Assembly (NCBI RefSeq): GCF_018252635.1
Contig: NZ_JAGTXM010000006.1
Span: forward strand, 557,845-621,844
Length of the DNA: 64,000 nucleotides
Reading direction: 5' to 3'
Source of the DNA: Citrobacter amalonaticus
GTDB lineage: Bacteria > Pseudomonadota > Gammaproteobacteria > Enterobacterales > Enterobacteriaceae
The first letter of the stretch is position 1, and each line of letters opens with the position of its first letter. A program made the position numbers and the translations under genes. Positions 39,348 through 48,577 of this stretch are shown one piece after another. The notes below the pieces were generated by a model. The model did no database searches and was not told where the DNA came from. It saw nothing but the letters and a program-made list of their open reading frames with translations.

Positions 39348-39680
39348 TCAGGTCAGAATGGTTTCCAGTCTGGCCAACACTTCATTTACGACAGAATCAG
39401 GTATACGTTCCAGACACTTGCCGCTTCGAGCGCTCATGTCAATAGTTCTGGGCTGATCGCAGCGAATGACGCCGGTGGTTTTTGTTCCCATTCCATCAAG
39501 GGAAACAGTGAAGCCTGCTGTACGGGCGAAGTTTCCTCCATTGGTGACGGGAACGACAACGGGTAATCGGGTGAACTGGTTAAATGATGCCGGAGAAATG
39601 ATGAGTACCGGGCGCTTCCCACTTTGTTCATGTCCGGTTGTGGGATCCAGTGAAACGAGCCAGATTTCACCTCTGTCCAT
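39348..39680 (-). CDS. ChpB/PemK/MazF-type toxin (endoribonuclease)
   Basis: This MazF/PemK-family toxin is predicted to cleave mRNA at short sequences when not bound by its antitoxin. The 110-residue product begins MDRGEIWLVSLDPTTGHEQSGKRPVLIIS, with the family RPVLIIS strand, VVVPVTNGG and RCDQPRTIDMSAR motifs. It is most like ChpB of E. coli. It starts directly after the antitoxin stop (39681) in the usual antitoxin-first order. The unit is inserted beside a tRNA, a common place for acquired modules. Confidence 0.93.
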   Translation of the reverse strand: MDRGEIWLVSLDPTTGHEQSGKRPVLIISPASFNQFTRLPVVVPVTNGGNFARTAGFTVSLDGMGTKTTGVIRCDQPRTIDMSARSGKCLERIPDSVVNEVLARLETILT

Positions 39681-39938
39681 TTACAGGATCTCCTTACCCA
39701 CCGCAGGCGCATCTATCCATTCACGATCCTCTTCGCTCATTTCTGTGCGCGGATCGCACTGCGCCAGCAGTTCCTGAAGCGAATAACGGGGGCGTTTCTG
39801 GGGTTCAATAATCAGACAGCCATTGTCAATGGTCATGCCCACCTCGCTGTCCGTCGACAGCTCCAGGGTTTTCAGCACGGCGGGAGGAACCGCCAGCATG
39901 ATGGATCCGCCAACCTTTTTCAAACGAGTGGTATACAT
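39681..39938 (-). CDS. ChpS/PemI/MazE-type antitoxin
   Basis: This is the partner antitoxin, an AbrB/MazE-fold DNA-binding protein with a C-terminal tail that should wrap the toxin. The 85-residue product from 39938 has the N-terminal swapped-hairpin pattern TTRLKKVGGSIMLAVPPAVLKTLEL and a C-terminal RYSLQELLAQCDP segment, as in ChpS. The ATG at 39938 has a GGAGG ribosome-binding sequence seven bases away; the longer open frame to 40037 crosses the promoter and is rejected. An AT-rich inverted repeat upstream is the likely autoregulatory operator. Confidence 0.92.
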   Translation of the reverse strand: MYTTRLKKVGGSIMLAVPPAVLKTLELSTDSEVGMTIDNGCLIIEPQKRPRYSLQELLAQCDPRTEMSEEDREWIDAPAVGKEIL

Positions 39939-39954
39939 AGAACACCTCCGAATA

Positions 39955-39970
39955 TTATATTTTAATATAA
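39955..39970 (-). promoter_or_regulatory. Inverted-repeat operator/promoter of the toxin-antitoxin unit
   Basis: TTATATT and AATATAA form a perfect 7-bp inverted repeat with a TT spacer, centred 25 bp upstream of the antitoxin ATG. The palindrome contains -10-like hexamers (TATATT, TATAAT) on the minus strand; a TTGCGC 18 bp upstream of TATATT is a possible -35. Autoregulation by the antitoxin is typical of the family. Confidence 0.6.
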
Positions 39971-40070
39971 CATCAGCGGTGGGGAGTGCGCAATTATTCA
40001 TCAGAACCATTGTGTTTTCCTTAGCACAATAAAGCATGTAGAGGCAGTTGCTCTCTCCAACGGAGTATCA

Positions 40071-40113
40071 AAATTTAAGAAGCCCGCTTTTTAGCGGGCT
40101 TTTTGCTTTTCTG
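40071..40113 (+). repeat. 43-bp direct repeat, copy 2 (terminator duplicate)
   Basis: This is identical to 39279-39321. It contains the terminator hairpin AAGCCCGC-TTTTTA-GCGGGCTT, which here lies just beyond the amn stop and may end amn transcription in the leftward direction. Confidence 0.92.
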
Positions 40114-40126
40114 CCTTTCGTTCTTC

Positions 40127-41581
40127 TTAACGAAATGGCGGCTCGTTGAAGGTGCGCAGTTTGCGTGAGTGCAGACGGTCGCCTTCAGCACGCAGCAGGT
40201 CAATGGCGCGAATACCAATTTGCAGGTGTTCGGAAATTGCTCCCTCATAGAATCGGTTTGCCTGACCGGGCAGTTTTATCTCGCCGTGCAGCGGTTTATC
40301 AGAAACGCACAGCAAGGTGCCATAGGGCACACGGAAACGGTAACCCTGTGCGGCAATGGTCGCGCTTTCCATATCAATCGCCACCGCGCGGCTCAGGTTA
40401 AAACGCAGTGCCGAAGCGGAGTACCGCAATTCCCAGTTGCGATCGGAGGTGGTGACTACCGTTCCGGTACGCAGACGCTGTTTGACCTCTTCACCCGGCA
40501 TACCGCTGACCATCTTCGTGGCGTCATACAGGGCGCGCTGAACCTCTGCAATGCTTGGGATTGGAATGTCCGGCGGCAGCACCGCATCGAGCACCTGATC
40601 GTCACGCAGATAGGCATGGGCAAGCACGTAATCACCAATCGCCTGGCTTTCACGCAAACCGCCGCAGTGACCAATCATCAACCAGACATCCGGGCGCAGG
40701 ACTGCCAGGTGGTCGCAGATCGTTTTGGCGTTGGACGGGCCTACGCCAATATTCACCAGCGTGATCCCCTGACCGTCGGCCGTGATCAGATGCCAGGCCG
40801 GCATCTGGTGTTTCTTCCAGGCTAGATCGGAAATGGCTTCTTCGGGCGCTTCCGTTTCCGCGGTGATCCAGATACCTCCGGCGCAAGAAAGCGCAATATA
40901 GGGGCTGTCCGGATCCAGAATTTGGCTGCATCCCCAGCGCACGAACTCATCCACATAGCGGGTGTAGTTGGTGAACAATACGAACGGCTGAAAATGTTCT
41001 ACAGGCGTACCGGTATAGTGACGTAGCCGGGCGAGTGAGAAATCGACCCGTCGTGCGTCAAAGTGCGACAGGGGAGAATACTCGACCGGATGATAGATGC
41101 CATCTGCGGTTTCATCGCCAATTTGCGCCAGTTCGGTGGTTGGGAAATGGCGGGTTAGCCCGGCGCTCATCGAGCGGTCAAGCGTGAGCTCAGAACCGTC
41201 AATCACGTAGGGATAGGGGATCTCATGCTGTGAGGGCTCGACGGTGATCTGTGCGTCATAATCCTGATACAACAGCGTGAGCTGTTCTTCCAGATAAGGG
41301 CGGAACAGTCCCGGACGGGTGATGGTCGTGGTATAACAGCCAGCATGGGTAAAGCGGCCATACGCGCGTGTTTTAGGTGGATTGGTGGCGTTGCCATTCC
41401 AGGTAACAGACAGCGATGGATAAACAAAAAGACCTTTACTGCGGGCGGTGAGGTCGGGAAGTTCTCCGGTTTCAATGTACTTGCCAATGGCACTACGAAG
41501 CGCCTGAACCGACTGCTCGTAGAGTGCGTCAAGTTTTTCCAGCGCTTGTGCAGGCGTCAGGCTGGAGCCCTTACTCTTCAT
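40127..41581 (-). CDS. amn: Amn, AMP nucleosidase
   Basis: Amn hydrolyses AMP to adenine and ribose 5-phosphate and helps control the adenylate pool. The 484-residue product matches E. coli in length. It has an N-terminal regulatory AMN domain (about 1-180) and a C-terminal nucleoside-phosphorylase-like catalytic domain with LMIGHCGGLRESQ, TVVTTSDRNWELR and AIDMESATIAAQGYR, the usual purine/ribose site glutamate region. It lies 115 bp downstream of shiA in the same direction. Confidence 0.97.
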   Translation of the reverse strand: MKSKGSSLTPAQALEKLDALYEQSVQALRSAIGKYIETGELPDLTARSKGLFVYPSLSVTWNGNATNPPKTRAYGRFTHAGCYTTTITRPGLFRPYLEEQLTLLYQDYDAQITVEPSQHEIPYPYVIDGSELTLDRSMSAGLTRHFPTTELAQIGDETADGIYHPVEYSPLSHFDARRVDFSLARLRHYTGTPVEHFQPFVLFTNYTRYVDEFVRWGCSQILDPDSPYIALSCAGGIWITAETEAPEEAISDLAWKKHQMPAWHLITADGQGITLVNIGVGPSNAKTICDHLAVLRPDVWLMIGHCGGLRESQAIGDYVLAHAYLRDDQVLDAVLPPDIPIPSIAEVQRALYDATKMVSGMPGEEVKQRLRTGTVVTTSDRNWELRYSASALRFNLSRAVAIDMESATIAAQGYRFRVPYGTLLCVSDKPLHGEIKLPGQANRFYEGAISEHLQIGIRAIDLLRAEGDRLHSRKLRTFNEPPFR

Positions 41582-41669
41582 CTGTGTCTCCTTGTTCTAC
41601 AGGTGTACTGCTCACCCGATAGTATGTCACCGGAATGTGAAACAAAAGTCAGAGTTTTCGAGAAGAGGC

Positions 41670-41687
41670 GAGAGCCGAACGGCCCTC
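41670..41687 (-). terminator. Hairpin after shiA, possible terminator
   Basis: On the minus strand GAGGGCC and GGCTCTC form a 7-bp stem (one G-T pair) with a GTTC loop, 10 bp after the shiA stop. There is no clear T run, so termination is uncertain. Confidence 0.4.
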
Positions 41688-41696
41688 GCAGACAAT

Positions 41697-43013
41697 TCAG
41701 GCGTGTTGCTTATCTTTCATCAACAATGCGGTGGCGGCCGAAATCAGGCAACCTGCCAGCAGATAGATAGCCACGCTGTGCCAGTCACCACCAGAGAACG
41801 TCACCAGAGCTGCCGCAATGAACGGGGTGAATCCGCCGCCGACGACGCTGGCGACCTGATAACCCACGCCCGCACCGCTGTAGCGGTATCCCGCGCCAAA
41901 CATGCTGGTGAACATGGGCTGTTGCACACAAACCACCATGTCATGCGCGATATTCGCGAGCATGATCGAAAAGAACACAATCCAGAAAATCGACTGTGAT
42001 TCGAGCGCCATAAAGAACGGAAATGCACTCAACATGCCAATCAGCGCGCCGGTAATATAGACGCGCCGACGGCCAAAGCGGTCTGCAAGCCAGGCAAAGC
42101 AGGGGATGGTCAGGCAGCTTAGCCCACCGACCAGCAGGCCGATATTCAGAAAGAGCTCACGCGGCAGGCCGAGGTTTTGTGTTGAATAGTTAAGTGCAAA
42201 CGCCGTGACGATATACATCGTTAGCAGTTCACACAGGCGCAGCGCGATAATCTTTAAAAAGGCCCCCGGATGGCGTGCGAGCGCCTCCATTACCGGCAGA
42301 CGCTTTTTCTCATCGGGTGCCTGTTGTTTCTGCTGTTCAAATTCTGCTGACTCTTCCATCCCGTTTCTCACCCATAGCGCGCCGAGCACCAGGACGATGC
42401 TGAACAGGAACGGAATACGCCAGCCCCAGCTCAGGAACTGCTCGTCGGTCGTCAGATAACTGATCGCTGATACAAGACCAGTCGAAAGTAGCAGGCCGAC
42501 GCCGTAGCCCACCTGAACGCCGCTGCTATAGAACGCTTTTTTGTTCTCTGGCGCACTCTCAACAGACAGTAATGCGGCACCGCCCCATTCACCTCCGACA
42601 GCAAAGCCCTGAATCGCACGCAGTAGCACCAGTAAAACGGGTGCCCACCAGCCGATAGTGGCGAAAGATGGAAGAATACCAATCAATGCGGTGGCGATTC
42701 CCATCATCCAGACGGTGAGCATCAACATCCGCTTACGGCCCAGGCGATCGCCAAAGTGGCCAAAAATGACTCCACCCAACGGGCGGAACAGGAAACCGAC
42801 GCCAAAGGTCGCGAAAGCGGCAAGCGTACCCATCGCCGGGCTGACCTGCGGGAAAAATTCACGGTTAAACACCAGTGCGGCGGTGATGCCATAAAGCAGA
42901 AAGTCGTACCAGTCGACGACGGCACCGGCAAAGCTGCCCAGCGCGGCGCGCCTGGCGCGATTTAGCGATGGCGTATCCTCTACTGAGGGAGTGGAGATAA
43001 GGGTGGAATCCAT
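41697..43013 (-). CDS. shiA: ShiA, shikimate:H+ symporter
   Basis: ShiA is a major-facilitator-superfamily importer of shikimate. The 438-residue product from the ATG at 43013 (MDSTLISTPSVED) matches the E. coli length. It has about twelve hydrophobic segments and the sugar-transporter-type loop motif GHFGDRLGRKRML between helices 2 and 3, plus GGEWGGAALLSVE and WLADRFGRRRVYI. The frame is open to 43067, but those extra codons lie upstream of the family start. Confidence 0.95.
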   Translation of the reverse strand: MDSTLISTPSVEDTPSLNRARRAALGSFAGAVVDWYDFLLYGITAALVFNREFFPQVSPAMGTLAAFATFGVGFLFRPLGGVIFGHFGDRLGRKRMLMLTVWMMGIATALIGILPSFATIGWWAPVLLVLLRAIQGFAVGGEWGGAALLSVESAPENKKAFYSSGVQVGYGVGLLLSTGLVSAISYLTTDEQFLSWGWRIPFLFSIVLVLGALWVRNGMEESAEFEQQKQQAPDEKKRLPVMEALARHPGAFLKIIALRLCELLTMYIVTAFALNYSTQNLGLPRELFLNIGLLVGGLSCLTIPCFAWLADRFGRRRVYITGALIGMLSAFPFFMALESQSIFWIVFFSIMLANIAHDMVVCVQQPMFTSMFGAGYRYSGAGVGYQVASVVGGGFTPFIAAALVTFSGGDWHSVAIYLLAGCLISAATALLMKDKQHA

Positions 43014-43507
43014 AGTCATCCTGTCTGTACTGATTTTATTATTAGTATGGGAATAAGCGTTACACACATTGCGGCCAACCTATAAGTGGCTGTTATGAGA
43101 CTACCGCGACAGACAGGAAGAGAAAACGATTTTTAATCCGCTGAAGGCAGAACAGGAAGATATAGACCAGAACCTGACTGAGCCAGCAAAAAAGGCCAGT
43201 TTTACGCTGATCACGTTGTGGTCATCCGGTGGAAGCCACGTTCCGGGGCGGGAAATGTATTGCATGACGAAAGGGACGGCGTGATTATCACATTTTTCGT
43301 TTAAAGGGCATGGCCTTTAATACAATTTCGGATAATTTTATTCATACTTTATTGTCCAAAAATGGATGCTTGTGGTAATAATACGCAAATAAAATGCGTG
43401 TTTATATTAATTAAGCAAATACATTTTATTAACTCATAAGTCATAAATATATTCTGCGCGGCAAAGGATAGCTTTTGCCTGCGGACTTCGTTCGTGGATT
43501 TAACGCA
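43014..43507. promoter_or_regulatory. Intergenic control region between shiA and the type I secretion genes
   Basis: This 494-bp gene-free stretch becomes strongly AT-rich from about 43290 to 43460 and then gives way to the secretion operon. Such AT-rich leaders upstream of acquired surface-protein genes are often H-NS targets; that is inference. I see no clear promoter hexamers and no siiA/siiB-like genes. The frame leading into the next gene is open from 43475, but the signal-peptide start lies at 43508. Confidence 0.5.
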
Positions 43508-44827
43508 ATGAAAAAATTTAATACCTTCGTGTTATTCGCTGTCGCGATAGCGGGGCAGCAGCACTATGCTTTTGCCGCAAATGAATTTCAGGATAATTGT
43601 ATTGCCGAGGATTGTGTACAAACGCATCAAACCGTGAATGAAACTTCACTGGAGAAAAGTATCGTTGCAGCAATCATGCAGAGTCCGGAACTGGCTGAAA
43701 TTAAATCGGTATTAAACGTGGATAATGCACGCGTGGATGAACAAAAAGGCGCGTGGATGCCGCAGGTTTTTGTTAATGGCGCCAGTCGCGATCTTGCTTC
43801 AAATAATAATAGCGACAATGAATCCTATGGTATCAGCATTTCGCAACTGCTTTATGATTTTGGCAGAACGACGAATAGCATCAGCCAGGCGAAAAGCACG
43901 GTTGAAGGGGACAACTATAAGATTCAGTCTTCTTTAAACGACATTGCCGATAAAGTATCGACACTGTATGTGCGGGCGAAGCGTTATCAGACGCTTATCG
44001 ATATCGCCAAAGACAATATTGTGTCATTGAAAAAAGTCGAAAATTTGGCCCAGTTACGTTCTGAAGCGGGTCTGAGCACGGCTTCAGACGTGCTACAGGC
44101 GCAGACGCGTTTGATTGCCATGCAAACCTCACTGGAAGATTTTCGTTACCAGTATTCTCTCGCGTTAAAGCAACTGGCTGTCTTAACGGGTATCCAGGCA
44201 TCTGCGTTATCGTCGCTTCCGCGGGGAGCCAGCGAGCCGCTTTTGCCCTTTAACCGGCATGACTACGAGACGCTGCCAACGGTGCGGGCCGCAATGACTG
44301 AAAAGCAGTCCGCAGATTATGAAGTGAGTAAAGCCAAAGCGGGTTACATGCCAACCCTCTCCCTGCGGGCAGAGCGGGCCTATAGCCAAAACAATGGGAC
44401 GTCTTCCGATCCCTCCTGGGATAATCACTTAACGGTGAACGTCAGCGTGCCGTTGTATCAGGGGGGAATTGTCTCCTCCAGAGTGGAGCAGGCTCAGGGG
44501 AATGTTGCCAGTGCGCAAGCGCGGATCCAGAAAGCAAAAATGGATGCGGAGCAACGCATCGACAGTTTTATGGAAGACTGGAAAGGGGCGCAGGCGAGGA
44601 AAGCAAACAGCGATCGGCAACTTCAGTCCGCGCGTAAAACGCGTGAGGTTTATCGTAATGAATACACTTTAAATAATCGAAGTCTTAATGATCTGCTTAG
44701 TGTTGAACAGGATGTTTTCCAGGCTCAGCAGGCACAAACGATGGCGGAATATGATTCCCTTCAGGCATCGCTTTCTTATGCCGCCAGTACTAATGCGTTA
44801 CTAAAAAAACTGAACATCATGCCGTAA
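43508..44827 (+). CDS. TolC-family outer-membrane channel of type I secretion system
   Basis: This is the outer-membrane exit duct for the adhesin. The 439-residue product has a signal peptide (MKKFNTFVLFAVAIAGQQHYAFA, about 1-23) and two outer-membrane-efflux-protein repeats. It shows typical alternating amphipathic and coiled-coil stretches, with VNGASRDLASNNNSDNESYGISISQLLYDFG in repeat 1 and TVNVSVPLYQGGIVSSRVEQA in repeat 2. The layout resembles SiiC and BapB of Salmonella. It is the first of three secretion genes, with a 170-bp gap before the next. Confidence 0.9.
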   Translation: MKKFNTFVLFAVAIAGQQHYAFAANEFQDNCIAEDCVQTHQTVNETSLEKSIVAAIMQSPELAEIKSVLNVDNARVDEQKGAWMPQVFVNGASRDLASNNNSDNESYGISISQLLYDFGRTTNSISQAKSTVEGDNYKIQSSLNDIADKVSTLYVRAKRYQTLIDIAKDNIVSLKKVENLAQLRSEAGLSTASDVLQAQTRLIAMQTSLEDFRYQYSLALKQLAVLTGIQASALSSLPRGASEPLLPFNRHDYETLPTVRAAMTEKQSADYEVSKAKAGYMPTLSLRAERAYSQNNGTSSDPSWDNHLTVNVSVPLYQGGIVSSRVEQAQGNVASAQARIQKAKMDAEQRIDSFMEDWKGAQARKANSDRQLQSARKTREVYRNEYTLNNRSLNDLLSVEQDVFQAQQAQTMAEYDSLQASLSYAASTNALLKKLNIMP

Positions 44828-44997
44828 TAACTGCATTTTCAGAACTATCACGCAAATTACACCATCACGATTGTTTAATGCCTGTTTCGTTAAGGGGGAG
44901 ACAGGCGTTAGCGCCCCGTTAATTTATAAATTGATTATTCCGACATGTAATTTTCGATTTATATCATCAATGTCTTAGAAAGAGAAAGGTTAAGAAA

Positions 44998-47151
44998 ATG
45001 AATAAAAGTAGCGAGGTGATTGACTCCTGGCTTTCAGCAATGGTGTATGTCGCAAGGCATTATCGCCTCGATTATTCTGAAGAGAATGTGCGTGTTGCGA
45101 TGCAATGGGAAAATAGTACCGCCCTGGGCGCAACGTTACAAAATATGGCCCGCCAGCTCAGCCTCGCCATTCAACTTAAAAAGTTTAAAGCCAACCTGCT
45201 CGATCCGTGGCGGATGCCGCTGGTGGTTGAACTGTCTGGCGGCCAGATTGGCGTATTAACCAAAATGGATTCGCAAAATAACATCAGCGTGGTATTTCAT
45301 AACGAGGATGGTTTAGAAAGCGTGTTCAGCAAGGAAGAGTTGATATCGCGTATAGAGCGTGTCGCGATACTGCGTCCACTGACGTCAATTCCGGATGCCC
45401 GCGTCGATAACTACATCAAGCCTTATCAACGTAACTGGTTCTGGAAGCTGGCGCTACGTGACTGGCCACGGTATTTCGATATTATTCTGGCGGCGTTCAT
45501 CGCGAACGTGCTGGCCCTTTCCGGAACGCTTTTCTCGATGCAGGTTTACGACCGTGTGGTGCCCGCGCAGTCCGAGCCGACGTTATGGGTGTTGTTTGGC
45601 GGCGTGATGCTGGCTATCTTGTTTGAATTCTCAATGCGGCTGATCCGCGTGCATATCGCGGACGTGATTGGTAAACGGGCCGATCTGCGGATATCTGATC
45701 GGGTGTTTGGTCACGCGCTACGGATTAAGAATAGCGCCCGCTCCAAATCGACCGGCTCTTTCATTTCGCAGATTCGCGAGCTGGAATCCGTACGCGAATT
45801 GATCACATCCACGACCATCAGCGTGGTGTCCGATTTGCCGTTTTTCTTTGTCTTTTTTGCCATTCTGTGGAACATCGGCGGGCCGCTGGCTTATGTCGTG
45901 CTTACCGCGCTCCCGCTGCTGATCGTTCCTGGCATACTGATTCAATTCCCGCTGGCAAAGCTCTCTAACGAAGGGATGCGTGAATCGGCGATTCGTAATG
46001 CGGTGTTGGTTGAATCCGTTCAGTGCATTGAAGATATCAAGCTGTTACGCGCCGAACAGCGTTTCCAGAACCAGTGGAACCATTCTAATAACGTGTCATC
46101 TTCCATCGGGATGAAGCAACGTTTCCTGACGGGGTTTTTAATGACCTGGACGCAGGAAGTGCAGTCGATTGTTTACGCGGTGGTTCTGCTGGTGGGCTGT
46201 TTTCTCGTTATGAAAGGCGAACTGACTACTGGCGCGCTGGTAGGGACCTCCATCCTCGCATCACGCGCCATTGCACCCCTTGCGCAAATCTCAGGGGTAC
46301 TGGCGCGCTGGCAGTCGGCAAAAGTCGCACGTAAAGGGCTGGATGAGCTAATGCGCCGTCCGGTCGACCAGGAAGAACGCCATAAATTTGTTCATAAGCC
46401 GGTGCTGACCGGTCAGTACCAGTTGCAGGGGGCGGTGTTTTACTACGACGAAGAGACCAAAACGCCGGATCTGGCGATCGGTAAACTGAATATTAACGTC
46501 GGAGAACGCGTCGCGATTCTGGGGCGTAACGGCGCAGGTAAATCCACACTGCTGCAGGTTCTGGCGGGAATGCAAACCATCCAGCAGGGCGAATTGCTGA
46601 TGGATAACATCTCCATGCGCCACCTTGATCCCGCAGACGTACGCCGTGATGTCGCGTTTCTCAGTCAAAACTCGCGGCTATTTTTCGGCACGATTTTTGA
46701 AAACCTCACCATGGGCCGACAACAGGCGACTGACGAAGAAATCCATCACGCGTTGAAAGTCAGCGGCGCCCTGAGCTTTGTCCAGCAACAAAAAAATGGG
46801 CTCAACTATATGATCATGGAAGGCGGTTTCGGTTTGTCGGGTGGACAACGCCAGGCACTGTTGCTTGCCCGGACGATTCTGTGCCAGCCGGAAGTGTTAC
46901 TGCTGGATGAACCCACCGCCGCAATGGATGAAGTCACCGAGCAGTATGTGATTGATGAGCTTAGCGGATGGCTCGGCCATCGTACGCTGGTGATTGCCAC
47001 TCACCGACTGGCCATGCTGCGCCTTGTCGATCGTATTATTGTGATCGATAAGGGGCGGGTAATCATTGACGATGTGAAAGAGAAAGTGCTCAACCAGTCC
47101 CAACTCAGTCCTGCGCCGCAAACGAGTGCAGATATAGCGGAGGCAAAATAA
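44998..47151 (+). CDS. Type I secretion ABC exporter with degenerate C39-like domain
   Basis: This inner-membrane ATPase/permease exports the adhesin. The 717-residue product has three parts. The N-terminal C39-like domain (about 1-135) lacks an evident catalytic cysteine near its start, so it should bind rather than cut its substrate. A transmembrane domain spans about 150-440. The ATPase domain has Walker A LGRNGAGKSTLLQVL (about 508-522), signature LSGGQRQALLLAR, Walker [13 protein letters not shown] and switch ATHR. It resembles SiiF, BapC and LapB exporters. Its stop overlaps the next start by one base. Confidence 0.93.
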   Translation: MNKSSEVIDSWLSAMVYVARHYRLDYSEENVRVAMQWENSTALGATLQNMARQLSLAIQLKKFKANLLDPWRMPLVVELSGGQIGVLTKMDSQNNISVVFHNEDGLESVFSKEELISRIERVAILRPLTSIPDARVDNYIKPYQRNWFWKLALRDWPRYFDIILAAFIANVLALSGTLFSMQVYDRVVPAQSEPTLWVLFGGVMLAILFEFSMRLIRVHIADVIGKRADLRISDRVFGHALRIKNSARSKSTGSFISQIRELESVRELITSTTISVVSDLPFFFVFFAILWNIGGPLAYVVLTALPLLIVPGILIQFPLAKLSNEGMRESAIRNAVLVESVQCIEDIKLLRAEQRFQNQWNHSNNVSSSIGMKQRFLTGFLMTWTQEVQSIVYAVVLLVGCFLVMKGELTTGALVGTSILASRAIAPLAQISGVLARWQSAKVARKGLDELMRRPVDQEERHKFVHKPVLTGQYQLQGAVFYYDEETKTPDLAIGKLNINVGERVAILGRNGAGKSTLLQVLAGMQTIQQGELLMDNISMRHLDPADVRRDVAFLSQNSRLFFGTIFENLTMGRQQATDEEIHHALKVSGALSFVQQQKNGLNYMIMEGGFGLSGGQRQALLLARTILCQPEVLLLDEPTAAMDEVTEQYVIDELSGWLGHRTLVIATHRLAMLRLVDRIIVIDKGRVIIDDVKEKVLNQSQLSPAPQTSADIAEAK

Positions 47152-48329
47152 TGGCGAATCCCTCATTAGTGACACAGGATCTGATGTCGCAACCGAAGCT
47201 GGGGCGCTCGTCTCTGCTGGTATGGATGATCTTTTTACTGCTGGCAGGCTTTTTAGTCTGGGCGAAGTATTTTTCATTAGATGAAGTCAGCACGGGCGGC
47301 GGGAAAGTGGTTCCTTCGTCACGAGAACAGGTCGTTCAGTCGCTGGAAGGCGGAATTATCTACACTCTTCAGGTACACGAAGGGGACATCGTCCAGCGCG
47401 GACAGTTGCTGGCTGAACTGGATCGCACTAAAACGCAATCCAGCGTGGAAGAGAGTTCTTCCCGTTTGAAAGCGGGTCTGGCGCGTGCGGCGCGCCTGGA
47501 GGCGGAGGTTAACGATCATCCGATTAATTTTCCGGCCGAAGTCCTTCAGGAAAAAGATCTGATTAAGACTGAAACCGATCTCTATATTTCGCGTAAAACG
47601 AGTCTCGATCAGGGGCTGGTCGGGTTACAGCAGGGCATTAATCTTGTCCAGCAGCAGTTAAACATGACGCAGCCGCTGGTAAAGCAGGGCGCGGCCAGCG
47701 GTGTTGAGGTTTTGCGGTTGAAAACTCAGTTGAACGATCTGCAAAACAAAGCGGCAGACATGAAATCGCAATACTACGTGCGCGCGCGCGAAGAGCTCAA
47801 CAAAACGAATGAGGATGTGGAAGCATTACGTTCAGTGATGCGTGGTCGGGAAGATTCACTGACACGACTGAAAATGTACTCGCCCGTTCGCGGTATCGTG
47901 AAAAATATCGAAGTGACGACGGTAGGGGGCGTGATACCGCCAAACGGGAAGCTACTGACCCTGGTGCCGATGAATGATGAAATGCTGATTGAAGCGCGCA
48001 TTTCGCCTCGTGATGTGGCGTTTATTCATCCCGGACAGCCTGCGCTGGTGAAAATTACCGCGTATGATTATTCCATCTATGGCGGTTTGCCGGGGGAGGT
48101 CACGATGATTTCGCCGGACAGTATTCAGGACGACGTGAAACGCGATGTTTACTATTACCGGGTCTATATCCGTACCAAAACCAACTTTCTGGAAAATAAA
48201 AAGAAAGAGCGCTTTCCAATCTTCCCGGGAATGGTTGCGACGGTCGATATCAAAACAGGTAACCGTACCGTTCTCGACTACCTGATTAAACCGCTTAACA
48301 AAGTGAATGAAGCCTTGCGCGAGCGGTAA
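47151..48329 (+). CDS. HlyD-family periplasmic adaptor of type I secretion system
   Basis: This adaptor bridges the ABC exporter and the outer-membrane channel. The 392-residue product has a short cytosolic N-terminus, one membrane helix (about 22-42), a beta-barrel/lipoyl strand (SLEGGIIYTLQVHEGDIVQRGQLLAELD), a long coiled-coil hairpin (about 95-220) and a C-terminal barrel (about 235-370) with PVRGIVKNIEVTTVGGVIPPNGKLL and the family signature MIEARISPRDVAFIHPGQ-like sequence. It is the last gene of the operon and faces the adhesin gene. Confidence 0.94.
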   Translation: MANPSLVTQDLMSQPKLGRSSLLVWMIFLLLAGFLVWAKYFSLDEVSTGGGKVVPSSREQVVQSLEGGIIYTLQVHEGDIVQRGQLLAELDRTKTQSSVEESSSRLKAGLARAARLEAEVNDHPINFPAEVLQEKDLIKTETDLYISRKTSLDQGLVGLQQGINLVQQQLNMTQPLVKQGAASGVEVLRLKTQLNDLQNKAADMKSQYYVRAREELNKTNEDVEALRSVMRGREDSLTRLKMYSPVRGIVKNIEVTTVGGVIPPNGKLLTLVPMNDEMLIEARISPRDVAFIHPGQPALVKITAYDYSIYGGLPGEVTMISPDSIQDDVKRDVYYYRVYIRTKTNFLENKKKERFPIFPGMVATVDIKTGNRTVLDYLIKPLNKVNEALRER

Positions 48330-48356
48330 TTGAGATCCTGACAAGATTAAGCATAA

Positions 48357-48386
48357 GCCTGGTCCACGGTGACCGGGCTTTTTTTT
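48357..48386 (+). terminator. Terminator of the secretion operon
   Basis: GCCTGGTC pairs with GACCGGGC (one G-T pair) around CACGGT, followed by a run of seven or more T. It lies 28 bp after the adaptor stop. Confidence 0.85.
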
Positions 48387-48524
48387 GCCTTACGCTTAAG
48401 AAAAGGGGGGCGAGGTATTGATTGACCGGACCGGCGATACCTGGCGGGAAGGCGGATTGAGGGGGCCGATGTCGAAATACCCGATGGCGTTAGCTTATCG
48501 CTCCTGGTCGCCGTGCAGAATCTC

Positions 48525-48570
48525 AGGCCGGGTAAGGCGTAGACGACAATGACAGAAACCGGCATCAGGC
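48525..48570. repeat. REP-like palindromic fragment
   Basis: On the minus strand GCCTGATGCCGG and GCCTTACCCGGCCTGAG resemble the two arms of an enterobacterial REP (consensus-like GCCGGATGCGG ... GCCTTATCCGGCC). The match is imperfect and I see only one unit. Confidence 0.4.
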
Positions 48571-48577
48571 AGGCATA

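Noticed and set aside
39204-40113. Genomic island integrated at tRNA-Asn (as for the Yersinia high-pathogenicity island)
   Set aside because: There is no integrase, the inserted segment is under 1 kb, and the repeat does not include the 3' part of the tRNA gene normally duplicated by such integrases.
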